In this document: positions 7,424 through 15,583 of the stretch, piece by piece
Layout: every line of letters begins with the position of its first letter
How positions within the stretch are numbered: the stretch's first letter is position 1
NCBI GenBank assembly: GCA_002722525.1
Contig: PBMJ01000018.1
Coordinates: 1 to 26,343 of the forward strand
Direction of reading: 5' to 3'
DNA: 26,343 bases
Source: Acidimicrobiaceae bacterium
Lineage (GTDB): Bacteria > Actinomycetota > Acidimicrobiia > Acidimicrobiales > UBA8592
Translations under genes and position numbers: made by a program
The notes under the pieces: model-generated
What the model was told of the DNA's origin: nothing
The model's database searches: none
The model's input: the letters and a program-made list of their open reading frames with translations, nothing else

Positions 7424-8491
7424 TTAGTTTTGTAATTGGCTACCGGCTGAGCGATCAATTATGTCAGTCTCGTCGATGATGTCTCCTACAATCGATTCCA
7501 ATACGTCTTCCAACGTGACTATTCCTATGTATTTGGATTGCTTTCCCACAACAGCGAAATGCATCTGCTGCTCACGCATCAATCGAAGGAGCTCATCTAA
7601 ATACATTTCCGGAGGGATAAATAAGAGTTCACGGACGATACCTTCTTTCCCCTGATCCATTCCCTGTATTTTTTCTGAGTATAAAAGGTCTTTAACATGT
7701 AAGAACCCAACTACTTGCCCATCGTCAACTATTGGAAACCTACTGTGTCCACTTGCTGCTGCAAGAAGGGCCATCTGCCCATATTCTTGGCCTTGCTCCA
7801 CATAATCCACTTGCGGCCAAGGGACCATAACGGAAGAGACAGGTTGGTCATGGAATTGAAGGACGCTAGTGAATAAGTCATGGCGATCTTGGTCCATCTG
7901 CCCACTTCGTTTCGCTTGCTCAAAAAGGTTCTGCATGCCTTGTGAAGTGTATGCCACTCCAATTTCGGCAACCTGCTTAACACCAAAGGGCTTAAGTAAA
8001 AGCGCTGCTATTTGATTTAAAAACCAGATAATCGGTTTGAACGCAAAGACAAAAGCTCTGTGTGTTGCTGCTAGCTGGCAAACGACCTTTTCTGGATCGG
8101 TAAGCGCGAAATTCTTAGGGACCATTTCTCCTAAGACCATATGAAGAAACACAACGAAGAAGATCGCTATCCCAAACGCTAGCCAATGCGACACCTCTGA
8201 AGGAATCTCAAAGGCCCCATCGAACATTCTCTCCAGAATAGATGCGAAAGCTGGTTCCGCGACTAAGCCGAGTCCAAGGGATGTTACGGTGATGCCAAGC
8301 TGAGCTCCTGAGATAGCCAAGGGCAAGTCCTTCATTAGGCCTACCCCAAATTTTGCAGATTTATTATTTCCCTTCGCTAACTGTTCCATTCTGGTCCGTC
8401 GAGCTCCGATAAGGGAGAATTCAATAGCGACGAAAAAGCCGTTAAGAAAAATTAGGACAAGAGTTAGGAGGATTGCTGGAGCTACAGTCAT
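7424..8491 (-). CDS. CNNM (DUF21)/CBS-domain membrane protein, short form
   Basis: A 355-residue inner-membrane protein of the CNNM/CorC 'hemolysin' superfamily, linked in other bacteria to magnesium or cobalt export. The N-terminal DUF21 part (about 1-190) carries the FFVAIEFSLIGARRTRMEQL opening, the AISGAQLGITVTSLGLGLVAEPAF motif and LGEMVPKNFALTDP. Two CBS domains follow (about 220-345: MVPWPQVDYVE, HSRFPIVDDG, VVGKQSKYIGIVTLEDVLESIVGDI). Unlike its upstream partner it ends right after the CBS pair and has no CorC_HlyC domain. ATG at 8491 lies 4 bases after the partner's stop, so they form a two-gene operon, as such pairs often do in actinobacteria. The transported ion is not evident from sequence. 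Confidence 0.9.
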   Translation of the reverse strand: MTVAPAILLTLVLIFLNGFFVAIEFSLIGARRTRMEQLAKGNNKSAKFGVGLMKDLPLAISGAQLGITVTSLGLGLVAEPAFASILERMFDGAFEIPSEVSHWLAFGIAIFFVVFLHMVLGEMVPKNFALTDPEKVVCQLAATHRAFVFAFKPIIWFLNQIAALLLKPFGVKQVAEIGVAYTSQGMQNLFEQAKRSGQMDQDRHDLFTSVLQFHDQPVSSVMVPWPQVDYVEQGQEYGQMALLAAASGHSRFPIVDDGQVVGFLHVKDLLYSEKIQGMDQGKEGIVRELLFIPPEMYLDELLRLMREQQMHFAVVGKQSKYIGIVTLEDVLESIVGDIIDETDIIDRSAGSQLQN

Positions 8492-8495
8492 GACT

Positions 8496-9827
8496 TCATC
8501 GTTCCAGTCCTGTTTGTTTACTTCCGTAAAGTAGATTGGAAACAGGCTCGGTTAATCTAAGTCGAGCTATTCGAAGATTGTCCATCTCTAAGATTTCTAT
8601 TTTCCACCGTTCATAACGAAACATCTCACCCGGTGAAGGTATCCTTTGGAGTTTTTCTAGAGCAAATCCAGCTATTGTCTCATACTGGCCATCTTGGATT
8701 TCGAATCCGCACATGTCAGCTACTTCATGGGGGTGTAAATTTCCGCTTATAGTAAAAACTCCTGCGCTCTCTTCTAGGCCGTTTTCAACGGCAGCATCAT
8801 ATTCGTCATCGATTTCGCCAACAATTTCTTCCAAAAGATCTTCGATTGAAACTATCCCTTCTGTTCCACCATGTTCGTCAACCACAACAGCCAGTGGGAT
8901 TCTTTGCCGCCGCATATCAGTCATGACAGAAAGCAAGTCTCGAGTTTCTGGAATTGCCAATATGTCTCCCATGACGGTTTCGACAAGCTGATCACTTCTC
9001 AACTTGGGGTCTATGAGCAGAGCTGACTTGACATGTGCTATTCCAACAACGCTGTCAAGGTCATTATCTACAACTGGAAATCTCGATAAGCCAGTAGATG
9101 CGCTAAGTTCAACTAAGTCAGTAATCGTCGATCCTTGTGGTAAAGAATGTATGGCGAGCCGTGGGACCATCACTTCGTTTGCGCTTTTCCTAGCAAATCG
9201 TAGTGACTTTGTTAACAAGTCAACTTCGTTGAAACCGAGGGTCCCCTCCTCTCCTGAAGTTTGAATCAAGGAGCTTAGGTCTTCTAGATTTGGGACGCGT
9301 TCAAGCTCTTGCGCTGGCTCAACACCTAATCGGCGCGTTAACCAGTTCGAGGTAGCGTCAGAGAGCGCAATGATCGGCTTTGCGGCGAAGCTATACATAC
9401 GAAATGGTTTCGCCAGAGCCTTTGCAGTCAGATTAGTTTTCGCTATAGCTATGTTCTTCGGAACTAACTCTCCCAATATCATCGCTGCGAATGTCGCCAA
9501 AACAATCGCTAAAGCAAGTGAAACGCTCTCCTTCGCGCTTTCACCAACAATGCTACGAACCGGTCCCTCAAGCATAGAAGCTACGGTTGGTTTTGCTATA
9601 AAACCAATTAGCACTGCAGTGATAGTTATCCCAAGTTGGGCACCAGTCAACTGGTACGACAATTCTTTAAGAATTTTCAATAAGGCCTTAGAGTGCCGAT
9701 TACCCTCTCGAGCTTCAGACTCCACGCGAGCACGATCCACTGCAAGAAATGCAAATTCAGCAGCGACAAAAAAGGCGGTAGCAACTATTAAGATTCCTAC
9801 GGCGATGAGACCCCATGTAGTATCTAT
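8496..9827 (-). CDS. CNNM (DUF21)/CBS/CorC_HlyC membrane protein, apparent ATA start
   Basis: A 443-residue membrane protein of the CNNM/CorC family: DUF21 region (about 1-200, with FFVAAEFAFLAVDRARVE, YQLTGAQLGITITAVLIGFIA and LGELVPKNIAIA), two CBS domains (about 220-345, including MVPRLAIHSLP and DEHGGTEGIVSIEDLLEEIVGEI) and a C-terminal CorC_HlyC domain (about 360-430). A start at GTG 9740 would delete the first membrane helix, which is clearly coded upstream. Upstream of it the frame holds no ATG, GTG or TTG before a stop at 9842-9840. It does hold ATA at 9827, placed 7 bases after AGGGAG, giving MIDTTWGLIAVG. Residue positions assume that start. A sequencing error or GTC start cannot be excluded. 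It is the first gene of a two-gene operon. Confidence 0.82.
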   Translation of the reverse strand: MDTTWGLIAVGILIVATAFFVAAEFAFLAVDRARVESEAREGNRHSKALLKILKELSYQLTGAQLGITITAVLIGFIAKPTVASMLEGPVRSIVGESAKESVSLALAIVLATFAAMILGELVPKNIAIAKTNLTAKALAKPFRMYSFAAKPIIALSDATSNWLTRRLGVEPAQELERVPNLEDLSSLIQTSGEEGTLGFNEVDLLTKSLRFARKSANEVMVPRLAIHSLPQGSTITDLVELSASTGLSRFPVVDNDLDSVVGIAHVKSALLIDPKLRSDQLVETVMGDILAIPETRDLLSVMTDMRRQRIPLAVVVDEHGGTEGIVSIEDLLEEIVGEIDDEYDAAVENGLEESAGVFTISGNLHPHEVADMCGFEIQDGQYETIAGFALEKLQRIPSPGEMFRYERWKIEILEMDNLRIARLRLTEPVSNLLYGSKQTGLER

Positions 9828-10020
9828 GACTTCACTCCCTTACTGATGCCGCGCATCAATACCGGTTTAGATCGAACAGGTGTAACTCTTCTATACGACA
9901 TCAATAGTTCCATAGTAATTGAAGACAGCTCCGGTCACACTTCGAGAGAGGAGTTCTTGTAAAGAGCTGAAGGATATAGTGGGCTGAGTCCACCTCCAAG
10001 CACAGATTGCGGGAAAAACC
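9828..10020. other. Divergent intergenic region between CBS operon and ABC exporter
   Basis: The 193-base gap is the longest in the window. It should hold promoters for both directions. The only recognisable element is a TATAGT hexamer at 9975-9980 on the plus strand, a good -10, but no convincing -35 lies 16-18 bases upstream of it. I see no small gene, repeat or RNA structure here. Confidence 0.4.
9835..9841 (-). promoter_or_regulatory. Ribosome binding site before the ATA start
   Basis: AAGGGAG on the minus strand, followed by the 7-base spacer TGAAGTC and ATA at 9827-9825. Part of it overlaps the in-frame TAA stop (9842-9840) that bounds the frame, so the start must lie downstream of this site. 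Confidence 0.6.
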
Positions 10021-11928
10021 TTGAAGCATTCCTTCTCTAGAGAGAAACACACGGATGGGCAAGACGTCTCAGACGGTAGCTTCCAGAAAACTGGAGTGGC
10101 TTTACGATACAAACCCCCGACAAATAGCGTCCACCCAAATAAAGAGCTTGGGTGGATGAGAAGGCTGCTGCCAATAGCAAAATCGCATAAAAAGTCTCTA
10201 TATATAGGACTCCTTACTGGAGTTATCGCTCTCGTGCTAAATGTAGCTGTACCAGCAATGGCCCGGAATGCAATTGATGCTGCGTTGGAGGCAGATAGAG
10301 AAGCCTTAACGACTTGGGCGATCATCCTAATTTCCATAGGGGTGGGAAGGTTTGTTTTCGGCGCCCTATACCGATATTCTCTTTTCCAACTGGCCTGGGG
10401 AGTAGAAACGGACCTCCGGACCTTGCTCTATTCTCACTTAACCAAACTAAGTTTCTCCTACTTTGATAGAACACAATCAGGTGAGGTTATATCGAGAGCG
10501 AATAGTGACATTCGTTCAATTCAAGTTCTACTTGCCTTCGGCCCTTTAATCGGGATGACGATCATCTCTTTCATTCTTGCCTTTGGGTATATGATGACTT
10601 TGCATGTTCCCCTGACACTTGTTTCTCTTATCACCCTTCCAGGTGTTTATTTCTTTGGACAAAAACTCCGAAGAGTTGTCTTTCCTTTAACATGGGTCAG
10701 CCAAGCTCGGCTAGCCGAGTTAGCTACTATCGTTGACGAAAACGTAAACGGAATCCGAGTCGTAAAATCATTTGCGGCAGAGAAACAGCAAGTCGGACTC
10801 CTGCAGCGAGCAGCAGAGCACATCAAATGGGTGAACGTAGAGGCAATTCGAGCCCGCGCTAAATACAATCCCATCATTGAATCTCTTCCCAGAGTTGGGA
10901 TGGCGCTAGTACTTCTATACGGCGGTCATTTAGCGATTGAAGGTACTGTCTCCATAGGAACCTTATTCGCTTTCAATGCCTATGTGATTATGCTCCAAGC
11001 TCCATTTAGAATGTTTGGTTTTCTGTTACTACAAACGCAACGAGCATCTGCTTCTGCTCAACGCATTTTCGAAGTAATCGATGAAGAGCCGGCGATAGTC
11101 GACTCCGAAAACGCTACTCACTTACTTGACGTCGAAGGTTCAATTGTCTTTGAAAATGTTCACTTCACCTACCCAAGCAAAAGAGAAGAAAGTGACCCTG
11201 AAGCATCTAGCCCAATAGACGAGGTTCTATCTGGCTTCAACCTCACAATTAGACCGGGAGAAACGGTTGCGATAGTGGGGCGGACTGGGTCAGGAAAGTC
11301 GACAATAGGCCGCCTTCTAAATCGTTTCTACGACCCGACATCTGGAAAAATACTGGTAGATGGTAACGATATCAGGGACGTAACTTTGGACTCTCTCCGT
11401 CACCAAATCGGAATCGTCTTTGACGAACCATTTCTGTTTTCTTCTTCGGTTGCAGAGAACATAGCCTATAGCAACCCAAATGCCTCTTTGGAAGAAATCG
11501 CATCAGCAGCAAAAGCGGCGGAAGCTTCAGGATTTATTCAAGAACTCTCAGAAGGCTACGAAACTGTGGTTGGAGAAAGAGGGTATACGCTTTCTGGAGG
11601 TCAGCGGCAACGGATCGCTTTGGCGAGAACGTTATTGGAGAAAACGCCAATTCTTGTTCTTGATGATGCAACGAGCGCCATCGATGTAGAGATCGAAGCA
11701 AAAATCCATGACGCCCTAGCTAAACACCTCTCTGGAAGAACAACAGTTTTAATTGCCCAGCGGGTATCGACAATATCCTTGGCGGATCGAGTGGTTCTAA
11801 TAGAAAATGGGGTTGTTGTCGCCGATGGGACCCATAGCGAACTTATGGCAAACGATCAGAGTTATGTTTCTATTCTGGCTGAAGCAGAGAAGAAAGATCA
11901 GCAGGACTTAGGGGGCAAGAATGACTAG
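10021..11928 (+). CDS. ABC exporter half-transporter with degenerate ATP site
   Basis: A type IV (ABCB-like) exporter half: six-helix membrane domain (about 55-345) and nucleotide-binding domain (about 370-625). Walker A is GRTGSGKST (420-428) and the signature is LSGGQ (524-528). The Walker B catalytic glutamate is Asp (LVLDDATS, Asp549), the Q-loop glutamine is Asp468 (VFDEP), and the switch histidine is Gln580 (LIAQRVSTI). These changes mark the degenerate-site subunit of a heterodimeric exporter, with the next gene as partner. The NBD start carries a short insert, KREESDPEASSPIDE, at about 387-401. The start is uncertain: TTG at 10021 has GGGA 6 bases upstream and gives a 46-residue polar tail, while ATG at 10156 would begin directly before the first helix. 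The substrate is unknown; drugs or lipids are typical. Confidence 0.88.
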   Translation: MKHSFSREKHTDGQDVSDGSFQKTGVALRYKPPTNSVHPNKELGWMRRLLPIAKSHKKSLYIGLLTGVIALVLNVAVPAMARNAIDAALEADREALTTWAIILISIGVGRFVFGALYRYSLFQLAWGVETDLRTLLYSHLTKLSFSYFDRTQSGEVISRANSDIRSIQVLLAFGPLIGMTIISFILAFGYMMTLHVPLTLVSLITLPGVYFFGQKLRRVVFPLTWVSQARLAELATIVDENVNGIRVVKSFAAEKQQVGLLQRAAEHIKWVNVEAIRARAKYNPIIESLPRVGMALVLLYGGHLAIEGTVSIGTLFAFNAYVIMLQAPFRMFGFLLLQTQRASASAQRIFEVIDEEPAIVDSENATHLLDVEGSIVFENVHFTYPSKREESDPEASSPIDEVLSGFNLTIRPGETVAIVGRTGSGKSTIGRLLNRFYDPTSGKILVDGNDIRDVTLDSLRHQIGIVFDEPFLFSSSVAENIAYSNPNASLEEIASAAKAAEASGFIQELSEGYETVVGERGYTLSGGQRQRIALARTLLEKTPILVLDDATSAIDVEIEAKIHDALAKHLSGRTTVLIAQRVSTISLADRVVLIENGVVVADGTHSELMANDQSYVSILAEAEKKDQQDLGGKND

Positions 11929-11973
11929 CCCGCTTGGACAAAGCTGCAAATCCTATTTTAATTGGAAGCTGCT

Positions 11974-13881
11974 ATGAGTTTTGGTCCTCCAATAGGCTTT
12001 GGTGGGGCTAACTCTGTAACCTCTTCCCGTGACGCAGGCCTACCCTACGCGGGAGTTCCAGGCCATCTCCAAGAAAATGTCAACAGGGTTTTAAAATCTG
12101 AGCCCGACCATCCAGATTCGGAAGTAGCTTTCGAATACCAAATAAAAGATCAAGGGCCTTTCACGCTTAGAAGCTTTCTCGCTCCCCATAGGTTGAAACT
12201 TCTTGGCGCCTTACTCTTAGTAATAGTTGAAAGTATCCTTTTGCAAGCAGGCCCCTTATTGACGAAATTTGGGATTGATGAAGGAGTTGTTGATGGAAGC
12301 AAGGGCGTCCTTGTAGTTGTTGCGTGCGCATACCTCGGAAGTATCTCACTTCACGCATTGAGCGCCTGGTATCGAATCAGGTTCACGGGAGCTTTAGGCG
12401 AAGCGTTAATGAAAAAACTGCGCATTCGGGTTTTCAGTCACCTTCAACGTCAATCTCTTGATTTCTATACAAATGAGAAGGCTGGAGTTCTGATGACAAG
12501 GATGACGAGTGACATAGAAGCATTGTCACAGTTGTTTCAGGAAGGGTTAGTGAACTTTGCTGTGCAGGCATTAACGGTTGTTGTTATCACAGTTGTGTTA
12601 ATTATTATTAATCCAGCCCTCGCTTTGATAACTCTTCTCCTCGTGGTCCCAATTACCCTTGTGCTCAGTGAATGGTTTCGGCGCAAGTCTGAACACGCTT
12701 ACCGGCGAGTCAGAAATAGAATTGCGGATGTGCTCGCTAACCTACAGGAAAGCCTCGCAGGGATCCGAGTCATTACCGCACATAATCGACGCCGACATAA
12801 CGTCATCCGACATACAAACATTGTTGGTGAACATAAGGATGCGAATCTTGATGCAGTAAAAGCAGCTTGCGTGTACACACCTGGTACGGAAGCAATCGCT
12901 ATCATCGGGCGAGCGCTGGTTCTTCTGATCGGCGGCCGCATGGTACTTGACGGAAGTCTTAAGATCGGTGAACTTACTGCTTTTCTTTTGTACCTTGGAG
13001 CCTTTTTCGCTCCGATTCAGACGCTAACTCAGCTATACAATGGATATCAGCAGGGTCAGGCTGCGACCGCAAAGTTGCGGGAGTTGCTGGCTACGAGTCC
13101 AAGCGTCGTCGAGCGGCAGGATGCAGATCCCATTCCTCTAATAAGTGGAGAGATACAGTTGAACAATGTTTGTTTCTCCTACGTTCCCGAAACGCAGGTC
13201 TTGCATGAGGTTAATCTAGATATTGGCGCTGGAGAAACGTTAGCTATTGTAGGGCCCACCGGCGGAGGGAAATCTACAATCGCTAAGCTCGTGAGCCGTT
13301 TCTATGATCCTGATCAGGGGGATATCACCATTGATGGTCATGATATTCGCGATGTGACCTTGAGTTCTTTACGCTCTCAACTTGGGGTTGTCCCTCAAGA
13401 GCCGTTTCTTTTTGCGGGCAGTGTGCGAGACAATATTGCGTTCGCTAACCCAGAAGCGTCAGATGAAGAAGTCTGGAATGCTATTGAATCCACTGGCTTA
13501 ACTCCACTTATATCTTCGATGAAAGACGGAATAGATACTGTTATTCATGAACGCGGCTCATCGCTGAGCGCGGGTGAGCGTCAGCTTGTCGCTCTAGCTC
13601 GAGCTTTTCTCTCCCAGCCAAGAGTTCTAGTGCTCGACGAAGCTACATCAAATCTTGATTTACAGTCTGAACATACTATCGAGAAGGCACTTGACTCGCT
13701 GTTAGATGGACGGACTGCCATTATTGTCGCCCATCGACTAGCGACGGTTATGCGAGCAGATAGAGTCGCTGTGGTTGATGGAGGAAAAATTATAGAATTA
13801 GGAAGCCACAGTGAACTTTTAGAGAGAAGAGGCAAATACGCTGATATGTTTCAGGCTTGGAAAACCGCAGTGGATCAATAG
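11974..13881 (+). CDS. ABC exporter half-transporter with canonical ATP site
   Basis: The partner of the preceding gene, 635 residues, 45 bases downstream. A roughly 65-residue polar N-terminus rich in Gly, Pro and Ser precedes the six-helix membrane domain (about 70-365) and the ATPase domain (about 390-620). Walker A is GPTGGGKST (427-435), the Q-loop is VVPQEPF (Gln475), Walker B is LVLDEATS (Glu556) and the switch region is VAHRLATV (His587), all canonical. Its signature reads LSAGE (531-535) rather than LSGGQ. The imperfect signature here faces the imperfect Walker B of the first subunit, so one ATP site is fully degenerate and the other intact, as in TM287/288-type exporters. ATG at 11974 is chosen over an in-frame TTG at 11962 because GGA lies just upstream of the ATG. 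Confidence 0.9.
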   Translation: MSFGPPIGFGGANSVTSSRDAGLPYAGVPGHLQENVNRVLKSEPDHPDSEVAFEYQIKDQGPFTLRSFLAPHRLKLLGALLLVIVESILLQAGPLLTKFGIDEGVVDGSKGVLVVVACAYLGSISLHALSAWYRIRFTGALGEALMKKLRIRVFSHLQRQSLDFYTNEKAGVLMTRMTSDIEALSQLFQEGLVNFAVQALTVVVITVVLIIINPALALITLLLVVPITLVLSEWFRRKSEHAYRRVRNRIADVLANLQESLAGIRVITAHNRRRHNVIRHTNIVGEHKDANLDAVKAACVYTPGTEAIAIIGRALVLLIGGRMVLDGSLKIGELTAFLLYLGAFFAPIQTLTQLYNGYQQGQAATAKLRELLATSPSVVERQDADPIPLISGEIQLNNVCFSYVPETQVLHEVNLDIGAGETLAIVGPTGGGKSTIAKLVSRFYDPDQGDITIDGHDIRDVTLSSLRSQLGVVPQEPFLFAGSVRDNIAFANPEASDEEVWNAIESTGLTPLISSMKDGIDTVIHERGSSLSAGERQLVALARAFLSQPRVLVLDEATSNLDLQSEHTIEKALDSLLDGRTAIIVAHRLATVMRADRVAVVDGGKIIELGSHSELLERRGKYADMFQAWKTAVDQ

Positions 13882-13885
13882 ACAC

Positions 13886-14671
13886 ATGAAAAAAGTAGCT
13901 TTCTCACTCGATAACGTTTCTCTTGAACGTGATGGGAAATTTATCTTACGCGATCTTGTTTTCACGGTTCATGACGGTGAAAGGTGGGTTATCTTTGGCC
14001 CTAATGGCTCGGGGAAGACGTCCTTACTTCGGATCGCTAGTTTTTATTTACACCCAAGCAGCGGAAACGTTGAAGTCCTGGGGCACCAACTAGGTAAGAC
14101 TGATATTCGAAAGATGCGGCATCTTGTAGGTTTTACAAGCCAAGGATTTGCTAATCTTCTCCGGCCGAATCTTACCGCACAGGAAGTTGTGATGACGGCA
14201 AAATATGGCGCCCTTGAGCCATGGTGGCATGATTACACTAAAGAGGACAGAGAGAAAGCACAATTAGAGTTGGAGCGGATTGGGGTAGGGTCATTATCTC
14301 TTCAAGCTTTTGGAACTCTGTCCTCTGGAGAGCGTCAACGCGTTTTAATTGCTCGAAGCATGATGAGCGAACCTGGTTTACTTCTCCTTGATGAACCTGC
14401 TGCTGGCCTAGATTTACCAGCTCGAGAGAATCTACTCGAAGGCTTAACACTTATCTCTCAAGATCCCTCGGCCCCTCCTATCGTTCTTGTTACTCACCAT
14501 GTTGAGGAAGTCCCTGCTGGTTTCACCCATGTTCTTTTTCTTCGCGAGGGGTCTGTAGTCGCCGCTGGGCCTATTGAAGAGACCTTGAATGATAGAAGTC
14601 TTTCAGATACGTTCGGAATGCAGTTGAAACTTCATAAATCCGGCGGGCGATGGAGCGCCACAGCTACTTAA
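13886..14671 (+). CDS. Stand-alone ABC ATPase, COG1119 (ModF-like) type
   Basis: A 261-residue ABC ATP-binding protein without a membrane domain. Walker A is GPNGSGKT (38-45), Q-loop FTSQ (83-86), signature LSSGERQ (145-151), Walker B LLLLDEP (165-171) and the switch histidine about His204 (VTHHVEE). The segment ALEPWWHDYTKEDREKA (109-125) is characteristic of the single-domain COG1119/ModF-like group, whose transport partner is usually unclear. It starts 4 bases after the stop of the exporter gene and is surely cotranscribed, yet the exporter already has its own ATPase domains and no permease or binding protein is adjacent. It ends 5 bases from the convergent thiamine pyrophosphokinase. It could serve a remote permease or act outside transport; the sequence does not decide. 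Confidence 0.85.
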   Translation: MKKVAFSLDNVSLERDGKFILRDLVFTVHDGERWVIFGPNGSGKTSLLRIASFYLHPSSGNVEVLGHQLGKTDIRKMRHLVGFTSQGFANLLRPNLTAQEVVMTAKYGALEPWWHDYTKEDREKAQLELERIGVGSLSLQAFGTLSSGERQRVLIARSMMSEPGLLLLDEPAAGLDLPARENLLEGLTLISQDPSAPPIVLVTHHVEEVPAGFTHVLFLREGSVVAAGPIEETLNDRSLSDTFGMQLKLHKSGGRWSATAT

Positions 14672-14676
14672 TGGCC

Positions 14677-15327
14677 CTAGATTGAATCCGGTTGTATCGC
14701 TACCAAAGTCCCTTTCTCAACAGAGATTTTCCCGATATCTTCATTAAGTTCGTTACTCAATCCAAGCGAGGACTCTGGAAGAAGAGTAGCTTCTGATAGC
14801 TCCCACCGAAACCCTTGTAAAGAAACGCCATCTGCTATTCCCCCCATTGCGAAAACCGATACGATTGCTCCGTTCTTGCGGTAGATGTTTGCCCCGCCAC
14901 TCGTAAAGGTGCAGTAGGTTTTTCCGATGAGGGCATGGCAAAACTCAAAATAAGGTGCTGTGGAAGCTAAGGACGCGATCATACCGAAGAGTTGATCCAC
15001 TCTTCCGGAATCAGATCCTATTGCTAACAACCTGTTTGACACTCCCCTTGCATAATCAAGCGCTAGCTCGAAATCTGACTTGTCTTTATCACTAGGAAAT
15101 TCTTTAACCTCGACTTTCTGCTGATATGCCCATTGGAGGCCACTGGTTGATATCGAGTCAAGATCTCCAATCAGTAAATCTGGTTTGAGTTGCAAGCTAC
15201 GGGCGTGGTCCAAGCCCGAGTCTACCGCTATTAGAGTTGAAGATGTTGGGATATATTCGACCGCTTTTCCGTCAGGGGCTGGACCTCCGCAGATTAGAAC
15301 AACGGAATGTTGAAGGTCTTCTGCCAT
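14677..15327 (-). CDS. thiN: Thiamine pyrophosphokinase
   Basis: A cytoplasmic enzyme of 216 residues, normal for the family, that makes thiamine diphosphate from thiamine and ATP. The catalytic domain shows GDLDS (54-58), FPSDKDKSDFELAL (77-90) and the GRVDQ motif (108-112), where GRxDH is usual; histidine is replaced by glutamine and the usual Thr of the DKDxTD box by Ser. A C-terminal thiamine-binding domain is recognisable in LQGFRWELSEATLLP and the GTLVAIQP end. ATG at 15327 has GAAAGGG just upstream. It lies alone on the minus strand, 49 bases downstream of the small membrane ORF. Its product is also the cofactor of MenD, encoded further right, though that link is general rather than operonic. 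Confidence 0.85.
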   Translation of the reverse strand: MAEDLQHSVVLICGGPAPDGKAVEYIPTSSTLIAVDSGLDHARSLQLKPDLLIGDLDSISTSGLQWAYQQKVEVKEFPSDKDKSDFELALDYARGVSNRLLAIGSDSGRVDQLFGMIASLASTAPYFEFCHALIGKTYCTFTSGGANIYRKNGAIVSVFAMGGIADGVSLQGFRWELSEATLLPESSLGLSNELNEDIGKISVEKGTLVAIQPDSI

Positions 15328-15376
15328 GACACCCTTTCACAACAGTTGAGAGTTGATTGTGGGTACTGTATCGGCT

Positions 15377-15583
15377 TTATCTGCGACCACCCTTACCTCG
15401 GTAGAAGATTTTTCCTGCGATCAAGACTGCGACGAGGGCTCCAATGCAACCAGCGGTTGTCGAGATGAAGGCTGAGAGGCCGATAGCGGCAAAAAGTAAA
15501 GCAACGACAATAAATCCCCCTACAGCTGCCAATGGGACGATTAAACACCCTATTCTTTTAGGCTCTTCGAAAAAGTCATCCAT
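15377..15583 (-). CDS. Small two-helix membrane protein, unknown
   Basis: A 68-residue predicted membrane protein that I do not recognise. A polar start (MDDFFEEPKR) is followed by hydrophobic helices at about 12-34 and 37-57 and a basic tail (YRGKGGRR). That charge pattern would put the C-terminus inside. ATG at 15583 lies within the last codons of the MFS exporter gene, an 8-base overlap, so translation may be coupled; the upstream sequence has only a weak AAAGA ribosome site. Its composition and helices look like a real protein rather than a shadow frame, and no other frame here offers an alternative gene. It may be a small accessory subunit of the exporter, which is only suggested by the overlap. 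Confidence 0.55.
   Translation of the reverse strand: MDDFFEEPKRIGCLIVPLAAVGGFIVVALLFAAIGLSAFISTTAGCIGALVAVLIAGKIFYRGKGGRR

Noticed and set aside
9370..9846. Plus-strand frame opposite the CBS protein start
   Set aside because: Mirror of the membrane helices on the other strand, low complexity and rich in Ala, Ile and Ser. It does not explain the missing standard start.
9891..10337. Minus-strand frame overlapping the start of the ABC exporter
   Set aside because: It has no recognisable domain, and the exporter's membrane domain on the plus strand accounts for this sequence.
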